The notes under the pieces: generated by a model | What the model saw: only the letters and a program-made list of their open reading frames with translations | Database searches by the model: none | Told to the model about the DNA's origin: nothing | Made by a program: the position numbers and the translations under genes | Assembly: GCA_013397845.1 (NCBI GenBank) | Contig: VZTG01007793.1 | Location: 439,356-503,355, forward strand | Reading direction: 5' to 3' | Source: Melanocharis versteri | Lineage: Eukaryota; Chordata; Aves; Passeriformes; Melanocharitidae | Length of the DNA: 64,000 nt | In this document: piece by piece, positions 1-10,339 of the stretch | How positions within the stretch are numbered: position 1 is the stretch's first letter | Layout: every line of letters begins with the position of its first letter

Positions 1-1866
1 CTAACAATTGTACTCAGCACGGCAGGAAGATATCACACACCCTTTCTGAAAAGGGTGGCTTCCTTGTAATTTAAATATAGAAAGATTTTTTTTCCATCTA
101 CTTCTTTGCAAGAATTTCAGAAGAAACATACAGAATCCTTACAAAACTGACTGACAGCAAACAGAGAGACAAAAGGTAGAAGTCCCTAGATTTATAATAA
201 CACTAAGTTTTTCAAGCAGACCCACTAGAGTAAGAGTAGAGAGATGTCACCCAACCCACTGATTTTCCCTTGCATGTGCTTCTATCACCTAACAAAAGCA
301 ATGGGCAGCATCTGGTTAAAGCCACACCTCTGGACTGCTATGAAGAATGCTTTAAGAAACCCAGTCAATTCTTTACTGGGATTTTCTATGCAGCAGGAGC
401 CAAGCTGGCTCCTTTAGAAGGCTGTGCCTGGCCAGCAGGCAGCAAGGAAGCTCTCAAATTCAGCTCCGTGCCTGCCTGCGCCAGCTCCTGCTGCCCCACA
501 GCTTCATGGTGGACATTGTGTCAGAGCCACCTGAGCCCTGAGCCCCCAGCAGATAAACAGATTATTAATGCAGCCTCAAATATGGCAGGGGATTCTCGGG
601 GGCTATCAGATCTTTGCTCGGCACAAAAGTAATTTTGTGGTTTTGTTTGTATGGACAAAGACTCAAAGAAAAAAGCCTGCGCCCTGAACATCCAGCCTCC
701 TTCAATGTACCCTGAAGAGTCTCCTGTGTCATGACAAACTAATTGCATGTGTTAAGGAAAGCCTGTTACTTTGGCTTTTTCCACTGTACATCAAAAAAGC
801 TATGTTTGATTTTAAAGCACGCACACTTACAAATACTGAGGGAATCAGCTACAAAGAGACCACACAAGCTGTTCCAGCCTTCCACAGAAGTCTGGGGTTT
901 TTTTACGCATAAATACACAGCCACCTCTTCAGTTTGCCCTTTCATCTATTCTGAAACACTTCTTAACACACACTTCATTTCCTAACTAGCTGATCATATA
1001 CAAGTTGTGGGTTTGTAGCTTTAAAGCCCTAAAAAAGATGAAGGTAAAACACAACCTTGATCCTGGAACAGAAGTCAGCAAGGATATTGTGGGTGTCTCA
1101 CAAGTCACAGAGCTGGGAAGAAAGAAGCCTGTCCTGACCCTGTGCTGAAACCTGATCTAGTTAAAGAGGCACATGGATTACCATTTATAGCATTTCTCAG
1201 GGGCTGGAGTGAGGGGCAAGGAGGGTGGCAGACAGCTCTCAGTCTGGCTGCAGGAGCCACTGGCTGCCAGCAGGGTTATAAAACTTGCAGATGCTGGGCG
1301 CCAAGGAAGGATGGGTTTCCTCCCCCTGTTGCAGTGGACCTTCCACACCAAAAGCACATGCGAGCTCAGGAGAACAGCAGCACTGTTTATTCACAGCCTG
1401 GGAAAAGAGGGTAACAGATGAGACCAGGAAGAAAAGGCAAACACATTTTTGTCTGCCCCCACAGTTAACCCCCAGAATAGGCAAAGATACATTTATACGG
1501 CCATGCAAGGTACTGCTTTGCTCCTAAACCCACATGAACAGACCAGTGTGTGGTCGAGTTCTCAATGGGTGAACTGGAAATTATTCTTTCTAGTATCAGC
1601 CAGCTAATGACCTGTCCCAAAGAACAAGGTAAATGTCCTCAAGCTGGAAATTTATGACCCTGTGACAGAGAGGTGAGTGTCTTCCAAAAAGGCAGTTAGT
1701 TTCTGTCTCTTTCTCCACAAAGATGGCAAAGATAACAGCACAAGATTTTGGAACTATGAAAAATCAAACAGCAGTTTTGATGCTACTTTCTTCGACAAAA
1801 CAAATTCTTATTAAAAAGTATCAGTCATTACTCCCCAACGAAACTACAAGTAGTGCCAACTCTCAC

Positions 1867-1884
1867 AAAAAAAAAAAAAAAAAA
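1867..1884 (+). repeat. Poly(A) tract
   Basis: Eighteen consecutive A. No retroposed body or target-site duplication was recognised beside it. Confidence 0.95.
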
Positions 1885-1960
1885 GCTTTCTGAAACAATT
1901 TTGGTGTTCAGCCACTGTCTTGGTTAACTACAGTTTGTCATGAGTTGAAAACAAGAATTT

Positions 1961-2002
1961 TCTTCTTCTTCTTCATCTGCTTCTTCTTCTTCTCTTCTTC
2001 TT
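1961..2002 (+). repeat. CTT-rich trinucleotide tract
   Basis: An imperfect (CTT)n run interrupted by 'catctg' and 'ctct'. Purine-pyrimidine asymmetry gives triplex-forming potential. Confidence 0.93.
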
Positions 2003-2460
2003 GTTTTAGGCCTAAACAGAATGAAGGAACCCTGAATTCACAAGCATTTCCAAGCTGGGTAACGCCTTTTCAGGCATCCTTTGAGCTCTGACACAAGCAT
2101 GCCCCTGGTCTACCAGAAAACCCCAAGCTTTCTTCCAGCATCAAAGAAAACAGAGAGTCTTACACAAATTCTGGGCAGCCTGACCTTCCTCCCTTCCCCC
2201 TGGCCTTCATCACTGAAGAAATATCCAAGCTGCATATGCAAAACAGCACTACGTAGAAATGAAGTTAGTGGTTTAACTGACAGAGTACCCATTACATAGG
2301 CAAAATTCTCTCTTTAAAACTTTAAGAAGTGTAATTTGATATTCTCTTATCTAATTAAAATAATATAAATTATGTACAGAAACCGACAGCTCTAGAAAAA
2401 GGAGCCGAGCAGCATCCTCCATTTGTCTCCACTTGATGTAAAGGTCTGTTCTTACAGCTA

Positions 2461-2491
2461 GAAGGTTAAATTGTTCTGCAATTTAACCTTC
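2461..2491. repeat. Perfect inverted repeat, 13-base arms
   Basis: Arms gaaggttaaattg (2461-2473) and its exact reverse complement (2479-2491) flank a five-base loop. It lies inside the ZMIZ1 intron after the first coding exon. It is too short for a microRNA precursor. Confidence 0.95.
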
Positions 2492-3011
2492 ATTCTTCAT
2501 CCTATGGGCTAGGCTGGCCAAAAAGGACACCAATTTGTACCAGTCAAGGGCATGTGTTTTCTGAACCAGATAGTTGTTCATAAGAAACTGGGATGAACTC
2601 CTCAAATTCATATTTTCCTCAGGCCTCTAAAGGGCCATTAGATGCATTAACTTTCACAGCAGAGTGATGAAAAAGAGAGACACCACAGAGTGAGGCTGGA
2701 TTACGACCAGCAATTCCGCAGGAAAGGATTCCTATTTCTGCTCCTTGACCTATGAACTAGCTTTGTTTGATTTATTCTGAAATCCGCTCTTTTAAAGGAA
2801 ATATGGAGAGAAAAATCATCTGGTTTAGGTGTGAGCTGTATTCTTTTTCTGTATCACCCAAAGCATCTGCAAGGCCAGACTTGCAAAAACCCAAATATTC
2901 CTGCATTACAACACAAATTCTAGAAAATATAAACTTCCACTAATATCTAGGCAAAGCTATAACAACATAATGATGGAGATTGATGAAATTAAGAGAAGAG
3001 AAACATATTCT

Positions 3012-3345
3012 TACAGAATAAAAGAATATATTGAGTTGGAAGGGAAATCTAAGTATTAGTAAGTCCAACTTCCTGCTCTTCACAGGACTACCTAAAATTA
3101 AATCATATGACTAAGAGCATCATCTGGACGTTCCTTGAACTCTGACAGGTTTGGTGCTGTGACCACTTCCATAGGTAGCCTGTTCCAGTGACTGCCCATC
3201 CTCTCAGTGAAGAGCTTTTTCCTAATGCCCAGTCTGAACTTCCCCTGACACAGCGTCATCGCATTTTCCTGTGTCCTATCACTGCTCACCAGAGAGAGAT
3301 CAGCATTTCCCCTTGGCTGCTTCTCTTGAGGAAGTTGTAGGTAAA
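3012..3345 (-). mobile_element. CR1 LINE, truncated 3' end
   Basis: Read on the plus strand, this follows the reverse complement of an avian CR1 3' end. It begins with a degraded CAGAATCATAGAATGG-like terminus and continues with the 'ttgagttggaaggga', 'ggtgctgtgaccacttcc' and 'cctgttccagtgac' blocks. The 'gaagagctttttcctaat' and 'cacagcgtcatcgc' blocks follow, then a decayed 'agttgtagg' segment near 3337. The element therefore lies on the minus strand. It is 5'-truncated to about 330 bases, as is usual for CR1. The minus-strand open frame at 3289-3098 is the tail of the CR1 ORF2 (reverse transcriptase) protein, with the characteristic 'NRLP.EVV' and 'FK.R.D.AL' residues. It is a fossil with no intact enzyme. 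Confidence 0.93.
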
Positions 3346-4634
3346 GAAATAAATTTAAAAATCCAGAGCTACTGATCCAGTTCCACCCCCATGCTTATCT
3401 TTTATCAGTTCCTTTGATTCAGGGTGCTTGTGCCTACAATACAAATCTATGAACAGAGAAATGCTGTGCTGCCTCAAGAACCAATATGCATATGTCCTAG
3501 AGCACAAGTAGGCAGGCAGGTTTTTAACTTAGCTCATACAAATAAAAAACTAAAACAGCAGGACTCTGCTGCGACCTGATCTGACAAAGAAAACTGCTCA
3601 GACAACAGTGAAAAATTATTTGGGAACATTATTTCATGGAATAACAAGTTTCTGCTTTTCCAATGTAATTCAGAAAATTTCAACCTGTCTGAAGAGTTGA
3701 ACTTTGGAGCTCATCTCCTGGATCCAAATGGGATCTTCAAAATATCTGCATGCAACTTTCATTTATGCACCTGTTTGCTGCATGCATGCAGTGATTTAGA
3801 GATAGACACAGGAAATATCAACATGATAAACCATTCTCTTGCTCACTTCTTCTAAAAGGACCATTGCTATAAAAATTCTGTTAGGATTGTTGCATGTGGA
3901 TGAGAACATACATGAGGGGAGAATACACACTGTCTGCAACCCTAGAGAGCAAAGTTCACTGGGAAGGGTAAAGCAGGGAAAGATGGTCTCTGCATCCTTG
4001 CCTTTGTAGTTTCACTCAGTTATAAAAGCATTTGCATGCACAGTTACAGGGGGGAAATCTGTAAATGAGACATAATTCACTGAAAGGCAGTGGCATGTGA
4101 AGAGTCCTTCATCCTCACAAGCAGATGCTTCTGAAAATTTTACCTCTCAAACAGAAGTTTTTACAATCTCCATGCAAACTGATTAAGCAGAACTCTGAGC
4201 ACTTGGAGGCATGCCAACCATCCAAGTTCTGAGTCTCCAGGCAGTGCAGGTCTCAGGTCAGCTACTGGATTAAAATCAAAACTGGCCCACTGGAATTGTG
4301 GATTACTCTGCTCAGAGCAGTAGAATGATGGCCGCCCGCTGTGACCCTCCGGGGCTGAGCTGGCAGAACGAGCACCACTCCACTTCCAGCTGAGACAGAT
4401 TTGTTGAGTCTCCAGGCTGAAGATTTCTTAGAAAGGTATAAGGTAAAGTTGGGCTTTTAAGCTTAATACACCAGCTCTCACAGCACATATTCTCTTCAAT
4501 GAGATTGCACTGTCTCATTCCTTCCCTCTGAGGGGCAAGGACACTCATTAAGCAACAGGTAACTGTAATGAGCAACACCTGCCACACAACATCCAACCCT
4601 CATTTAGCAGAAATGACCTCCACCTTCAGCTTAC

Positions 4635-4694
4635 CTGTTTTATGCACTGCAGTCGGTCATTGGTCTGCTGTATGTGCCTGTCCATAGAATTCAT
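4635..4694 (-). CDS. ZMIZ1: ZMIZ1 first coding exon (residues 1-20)
   Basis: The minus strand from 4694 down to 4635 reads MNSMDRHIQQTNDRLQCIKQ, which I recognise as the exact N-terminus of vertebrate ZMIZ1 (Zimp10). The exon ends in phase 0 at AAACAG followed by a GTAAGC donor (GT at 4634-4633). The paralogue ZMIZ2 shares the first four residues (MNSM) but then diverges, so ZMIZ1 is the better call. In the full protein, of roughly 1,070 residues, this segment opens the N-terminal helical (TPR-like) region. That region is followed by low-complexity Ala/Pro/Gly-rich sequence, a Miz/SP-RING zinc finger and a C-terminal transactivation region. ZMIZ1 is a nuclear, PIAS-like coactivator reported to act with the androgen receptor, p53, Smad3/4 and Notch1. 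The next exon, which should begin HLQNP, is not found between 1 and 4634, so it lies outside the window. The start is fixed by family identity and by the acceptor 50 bases upstream. Confidence 0.95.
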
Positions 4695-4744
4695 TTTGAT
4701 TGTCTCCACTTTCTTCTACCTGAAAGCCATTAAAATCCCTCGAT
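4695..4744 (-). other. ZMIZ1: ZMIZ1 5' UTR portion of first coding exon
   Basis: This is the untranslated part of the exon that carries the ZMIZ1 start codon. On the minus strand a pyrimidine-rich tract ending TTTTTGTCTTGCAG (AG at 4746-4745) forms the splice acceptor, so the exon spans 4744-4635, 110 bases. Because the exon begins with an acceptor rather than a promoter, at least one noncoding 5' exon must lie at a higher coordinate. The leader contains a complete four-codon upstream ORF (ATG at 4730-4728, Met-Ala-Phe-Arg, TAG at 4718-4716). It ends 21 bases before the main ATG and could lower or tune initiation. Confidence 0.88.
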
Positions 4745-7700
4745 CTGCAAGACAAAAATGACAATAAAGATCACTGAACACAGTCCACACACTTCCACCA
4801 CCCGAACAATCGAACAGAGCTGCTTGCAAGAAACCCCTGAGCACACTGTGAGATAAAATAATAATAATCCAAATAACAATGACAGCCTGGCTTTTGCAAG
4901 GACAAGGGCATGGGGATTCTTCCTAATCTTCCTCTAAGAGAAAATACCTCCCATAAATATTAAATGAATCAGATACAGAAGAGTATTACATGGCCAAAAT
5001 TAGCACAAATTGTGTGTCCTGAAGAATCTAGGTTTCTAGATTGGAAATAAAAGCAACAGGTCCATTTTGGACTCTCCTCCAAACAGCAGATCTATTTCAT
5101 GAGCCCTTGAAATGGCCAAGAAGACAGGGCAGGAAGGATTGGGATCCACAACTCAGCCCACACTTTGAGAATGACAAATGTCCAGATGCACAACCTAGCA
5201 TATGGGGAATAGGTCTAATCTTCAGAGCAAAGGGCTGTGTAGCTCCTGCCTTCCAGAAAAATTGTGTTCTTTCAGGTATCTATAGCTGAACAAACTACTT
5301 GCTACTTCTGGAAAAACATGTTCTGTAGTCTTTAGGTCCATCTCTTGACAAACAGTGTAACTTAAGGAAAATTAAATGTTCCTGTGACTTAAAGAAAAAA
5401 TAAATCTAGAAAATAAAACTTTCGGCTCAGAGTAGTGTTTGGAGTTCATGAACAATGAGTGGGCACAGAAATATACACCCAAATGCCCTATGTACACCAA
5501 ACTTTACAGCAGCACAAGCAAGGTCCCAGTCTCGCATAGAAACCTCTCCCTCGTGAACCTCTTCAGCGGCATTGAGTGGTTTGTTATTTGAAGCCATGCT
5601 CATGACAAAACTGTTTTCCACTCCCTCCATACACATAAGAGACAGCAAATTTTTCAGATACTTGTCTGGCAAGAGAAGCTTGCTGTTCACCACTTCTGGT
5701 ACACGACTCAACATCTCTTCAGTTAAGCAATTCCAGCACTGTCCATACTCAACCCCCTTGAGGGGAAGAGTGTTCTCCGTGGTGGGAACCTTGATTACAC
5801 AGCTCTCATAGCGAGACAGACTCCAGACCACAGATCTGTGCACATCCCACACACCCAAACCGCCGGAGATTTCTGTACCTAGCTGATAATGTTCTTTCAC
5901 GGCTCCTGCTGGATTAGACCCAGGGGAAGAAATCTTTTCTGCTAGACAACTAAATGAGGTCTTGTAACAGCAGCTCAAGCTCCTCACCTCCACACTCTAG
6001 ACACAAGAGGGTTCAATGAAGCATTCCTGTCAATAAATTATAATACTTATGAAACAGAAGAGCCAGTTTCACATGCATGTATTATCTTTTGATTACGCCA
6101 CTGCCACCTTCTCAATAGCAAATGCAATCCAAAGGTCCTCTAGCAAATGTAAATTGATATATTTTATTAAAAGCCAGTTACACAGTCTTATCTGCCTGTA
6201 AGACCCCCAAACAGACCTCAGTAGTCATGAAGTTTAATCTCTCAGTGGACAGCAGAGGTATTTATCAAGAGATAAGCTAGCCTAGACATGACACTACTTC
6301 AGCAGTGATCCATCTTACAAGCTAGGACACATTATCTGCATTTTAACTGAACATCAGCACAGACGGAGAAGGGCATACTGAAAGCAAATACATATACATG
6401 CACATAGATGTCTGTTGAAAAATTTGAAGACATGCAAGCTGAGGCACCTTCTTTTTTTATGAAAGTCGTGACATTTTTGAATTGTATATGTAATACCACC
6501 CCAATTCGCTGCCTTACAGTTAACCATAAACAAAATGAAATGTTGCTATCAGCTACCTGAACCACAGCTTACTATTGTACTTGTCCAAATTGCCATTTCT
6601 CCCACATGGCACAGCTTCTCAAAGCCCGTTTGGAAAAGCAGAGGGGCAGAATACACAAAAGTAACTCACCTAACTGAGCAGGAACCCGACAAGGCTCTTG
6701 GAGGCTGGACTGGGAGTGCAATCCCCTACTCTCCAACACAGACAGGGCACACAAATTCTGTAGTAAACTGATCAAAAATTCAGTATCCAAAATAGTTCTG
6801 GCTTTAAAACCCAATGGCTCTCACTGAAAAGCACTCTCTGAATCTCACCCTTCCCCTAGTAGCTGGAAGAATTTTCACTTCCATGCTCAGTTCCACTTGT
6901 TCTCACGTCATCAGCTCTATGGCTCAGTCTCTGCCCTGCCAGGCTCCCTCTGCCTCTTCTCCCTCATGGCAAGGATGGACAACCACCCACCAGCCTTTAC
7001 TGCTGACAGTTTGCTACTTTCACAGCCCAATCTCATTTACTCTCTCCTGGTCAAGAGAAGCCCCTCAGCCCACTAACTCCCCTGAACACTAACCATTTGT
7101 TGCATGAACAAAACAGCCAAAATCATACACACGCAGCCTCATCACATGCAATGACATAACGCTTTGTATCTGAAATGCCCTGCTTCACCGCCGCAAGACT
7201 CATCTTTATCTTTCTCTCAGACACATCATAAGAGCATCAAATAGAGTAATTTTTTTTCAGTGAGCATACTGGCTCTAAGTAATTTCTGCTATAAAAAACG
7301 CAGAGCTTATTAGTGGGAAACCATTATTATCTGGAAATTACTCTTTCATGGGCCTCAGCAAGAATTAAAAGATTAAACATGGAAAGTGAAAATTATCATA
7401 GAGATCAGAAATTTCACCATGGCAGAATAAGCATTTTGACACCAGACCATTTTGGCTGGAAGAAAAATAACAGCACAATTAAATTTCCAGTAACTATACC
7501 TACTACATGGGTATTGCTGTACTCTGGCCTGATCCCCACATGCACATCCACCTCCTGAAATTTAAAAAAATGCCCTTCCTGTCGATCTCACGCTATCTTA
7601 AAAGTAGTGGCAAGATCACCTTAATCAAAAAAAAAGGTACTTAAGATACAGAAAGGCCGTCAGGACTGAGTAAGAACAGACTTCTATTCGGTTAAGTGCT

Positions 7701-9419
7701 GTGCACTTATCAGGTCACAAGTGAAAACGACTTTGCAGGGTCCCTGGCTGGCCTGCGGTGTCCCTGCATTAGACAGCACGCTAAGATTCAGGCCCGCGAG
7801 CAGCTCAAGAGACAGCAGGGGATGTTGCTGATCAGGATTAAGGGTACTGGCAGAGAAGGATAGAGAAGGGAATTTTTCCCGGTGCTTTGTAACAAATCCC
7901 CTCCGTTTGGTGCACACATTAGCCAGAAAGGTTGTACACTACTGCTTTACATGCTAACTCCATCCAAAAGGATAAACAAAGAAAGAAGTGTTCCCAGCAC
8001 CTTCTGGCAATTCAACAATAAAAAGCCCCACTTCTTTCTTTTCTGAGGCAAAGACCCAATCTCCCTCTCTAAAAAAAAAATTTTAAAAATTATGTGAATT
8101 ATTCTTCCTTCTTCCCTCCCCTCTAGCACTGAGAGTTTATAGCCCTAGGCAGTAATTAAAGAGGCCTCATTTACATATTTATGATGTCTCAAAAATGGAG
8201 AAGGCTTTTTTTTAAAGGAACAGATGTATCGACCTGTTAGCCTTTCTTTTTAACCCTAAACATACTGAATCTTTTAAACCATTATTACAAATCCCTCTTC
8301 CATATTGAAAAAAGAATGAAATTTTGCAGGGGCTCTATGAAAGAGAATTTCACAAGATTCTACTACACTCTGTGTTGGGTGACAGTTCAGGTTAGGAGAC
8401 TGTGACTATTATACCAGAAACTGAACTTCCAGGTAACACAAATTAGGAAAATAATGTATCAAAACATGGTCCCAACCAGTTCCTAAGGCAGCCTGAACAG
8501 CCTCCTAGAGAGAAAAAAACACAAAAACAAAAACGAAAAAACCCCAACATTTCACCACTGCTTCAAACATGTCTAAAACCATACAGCGTTTTGAAAGTTA
8601 GTGTGGATTCAGTTCTGCTCTGGGATGAGCTGTCCTCATAGCGAGAACAGAGCTACCATCCACAGCGAGAGATCTGCCCCTGCGGGACCAATGGAAAAGG
8701 GAAATCTGCTCCCCTGCCGCCACGGGAGACTTGAATCATCTCTGAAACAGGCCCAGCCTTCTCCCTGAGTTTAGAGAGACTTCACATAGTGCCTTCTGCT
8801 CTTGTTCCCTCGGGTTCCTTCCCTCACTGCCGGGCAGAGATGGAGCCGGAGCGGAGCGCACTGGAAACATGAGCTGCTGCCCAGCCCCGCCAGCCCCAAG
8901 CACTGCCACCCGCCCCCTTGCCGCAGCAACAGGGTGCCATTCCCCCACAAAACAAGCTTTTAGCAAATCATCTTTCCACCAGAAATCCATTCAGAGGGCA
9001 GGGGAGGCTGCTGTGAGCGCTGCTCGAGGCCAGCAGCACAGCGTTACGGCAGGGCTCCATTTCCAGGGGGGAGCAGCCACGCTGCGGCGGCTGCAACAGA
9101 CAAAATCTAATTTGGAACACTTCGAACCACTCAGGGCAAGAAGGGCATAAACAAAAAGACACAGGAAATACCTTTATCAGCTAAGAAATTTGAACAGTAG
9201 GTGAGAAGGGGAAATGAAGAACAGTTCCTTAAGCAGGGGTTCAGCACAGCAGCTCGAAACATCCCTGCCCCCTGCCGCCACAGCACACAAGTTGCTTAAT
9301 GCTGTTTATTCAATCAGCTAAAAACTAATAATTTCCTGCAAGTCTCCAGCATGCTGATGGTCCTACGAGAGGGCAGACAACCTGTATCTACGAAGTGACT
9401 TTGATGAAGCAACAAGCCA
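4745..9419 (-). other. ZMIZ1: Inferred ZMIZ1 5' UTR intron sequence, proximal part
   Basis: This lies directly upstream of the ZMIZ1 coding exon on the transcribed strand and should be intron if the candidate first exon at 10 kb, or any more distal first exon, is used. I see no recognisable exon. It contains one unusually long unassigned minus-strand open frame (5427-5993) and A-rich low-complexity tracts (8508-8545). GC content and CpG density rise from about 8650 towards 9100, leading into the CpG island. Confidence 0.55.
5427..5993 (-). other. Unassigned 188-codon open frame
   Basis: An uninterrupted minus-strand frame, bounded upstream by TAG at 5999-5997, in DNA of ordinary GC content where such length is uncommon. 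It begins at a GTG (5993) with no upstream ATG, and the first internal Met is at about residue 94. It therefore does not look like a complete autonomous gene. Composition is rich in Cys, Ser and Leu, with no signal peptide, clear membrane segment or domain motif that I recognise. A possible splice acceptor (TTGTCTAGCAG) falls inside the first 20 codons, so it could be an internal exon, a decayed retrocopy, or chance. I assign no function. Confidence 0.15.
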
Positions 9420-9543
9420 AGCGGGAGCGAGGGCGGGAGCGGCTGCGGCGGAGCGGGGCCGGGGCCGGGCGAGGGCAGGAGCCGCCGCTGCCCGCCAGGG
9501 GGCGCCGCCGGGCCGCGCCACCGCCCGCTGCGGGGCCGGGGGA

Positions 9544-9735
9544 ACCGGGACGGGAGAGACCGGGAGAACCGGGACAGCCCGGGGGGAACCGGGACGGGAG
9601 AGACAGGGGGAACCGGGACAGCCTGGGGGGGACCGGGACGGGAGAGACCAGGGGGGACCGGGACAGCCCGGGGGAACCGGGACGGGAGAGCCCGGGGGGA
9701 ACCGGGACAGCCCGGGGGGGACCGGGACAGCCCGA
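9544..9735. repeat. GC-rich minisatellite, 44-base higher-order period
   Basis: The core 'accggga' recurs at 9544, 9568, 9588, 9612, 9632, 9657, 9676, 9701 and 9721. Spacing alternates about 24 and 20 bases. The two half-units differ: one continues 'cgggagag', the other 'cagccc'. Together they make a 44-base unit repeated about four and a half times. The plus strand carries many runs of three or more G, so G-quadruplex formation is plausible. Since 44 is not a multiple of three, the array rotates reading frame each unit and should not be read as protein. Confidence 0.92.
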
Positions 9736-9950
9736 GGCCGTGGCTCTGCGGAGGCCACGAGGCGGAACAGCCGCGTTCCGTCGCCTGAAGCACGGACCCC
9801 CCATGAGCCGGGTCCGAACCAGCCCAGCAGTTCGCGGGAGCCTGTCACCTCCAATGATGGATTTAAGAAACATCATTTCCCTCATCCTGGTGGTAAAACG
9901 TGGCGGTCCAGAGACAAAAACCATCTAGTTCCACTTGACATTTTCCTTAC

Positions 9951-10170
9951 CATTAAACATATTGTTAGAAGTTGTTTCCTGAACTATCAGAACGTACCTC
10001 CGTGTGCACACACAGGTTAAGGCTACTAATTGCGTGTAATTGCACGGATTCTCCGCCTCAGCCGCAGCCGCTGCCCTCCCGCGGCACAGCCCAGCCCCGA
10101 GGCGCAGCCCCGACAGCCCGCACAGCGCGGGCACAATGCAGCTCGGCACGTCTGCACTCAGCCGCACGGC
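9951..10170 (-). other. Candidate noncoding first exon on the ZMIZ1 strand
   Basis: Reading the minus strand out of the CpG cluster (10160-10045), the first strong donors are CGGAG|GTACGT (exon end 9998) and TTTAATG|GTAAGG (exon end 9951). Either could join to the acceptor at 4746-4745 through an intron of about 5.2 kb, giving a short GC-rich noncoding leader for ZMIZ1. The start of transcription is not visible; 10170 is only the edge of the CpG cluster. This is inference from promoter-like composition plus splice signals. Confidence 0.35.
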
Positions 10171-10339
10171 TCACACAGCATTCAAAGGGCTCTAAGCCCG
10201 CTTTTCAGCACGAGAATTTTCAAAGATGCTTTCAAAGATCATCTGCCGGAAAAAGTTTAGTATCTATCCGTGACAACTAATTCATTTCTTTTACTAGATA
10301 TGGTACAAAAAGTATAAAATGTCAGGTGAAAGGCTGTTT

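Larger units (their letters stand above)
1..4634 (-). other. ZMIZ1: ZMIZ1 intron following the first coding exon (partial)
   Basis: Intron sequence downstream of the donor at 4634-4633; its acceptor lies before base 1. I looked for the next ZMIZ1 exon (HLQNPANF...) and did not find it. The stretch holds a CR1 fragment (3012-3345), a poly(A) tract (1867-1884), a CTT-rich tract (1961-2002) and a perfect 13-base-arm hairpin (2461-2491). Small open frames here lack splice sites or recognisable protein similarity. Confidence 0.8.
9420..10170. promoter_or_regulatory. CpG-rich island, candidate alternative promoter of ZMIZ1
   Basis: CpG dinucleotides are dense from 9420 to about 9830 and again from about 10045 to 10160 (roughly a dozen CpG in 115 bases), while most of the surrounding sequence is AT-rich and CpG-poor. 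Such islands usually mark promoters. This one lies about 5 kb upstream of the ZMIZ1 start codon. The first sub-block is inflated by a minisatellite, so the 10.05-10.16 kb block is the better promoter core. Two minus-strand splice donors lie immediately downstream of that block. Strand and activity are inferred; an unrelated noncoding RNA promoter is also possible. Confidence 0.5.

Noticed and set aside
2461..2491. Hairpin considered as a microRNA precursor
   Set aside because: The stem is 13 pairs with a five-base loop and no extended pairing beyond 2460/2492, far below precursor length.
3098..3289. 63-codon minus-strand frame considered as a gene
   Set aside because: It is the C-terminal tail of CR1 ORF2 inside a truncated LINE, not a host gene.
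4312..4596. 94-codon minus-strand frame next to the ZMIZ1 exon, considered as the next coding exon
   Set aside because: It does not read as the expected ZMIZ1 continuation (HLQNPANF...) and follows directly after a strong donor, so it is intron.
9314..9928. Four overlapping open frames of 159-178 codons (three minus, one plus), rich in Pro/Arg or Gly/Arg
   Set aside because: They are open because the GC-rich minisatellite contains no stop codons in these frames. The 44-base unit rotates frame each copy, so no single protein repeat is maintained. The near-identical Pro/Gly-type peptides in different frames are translations of the same DNA repeat.
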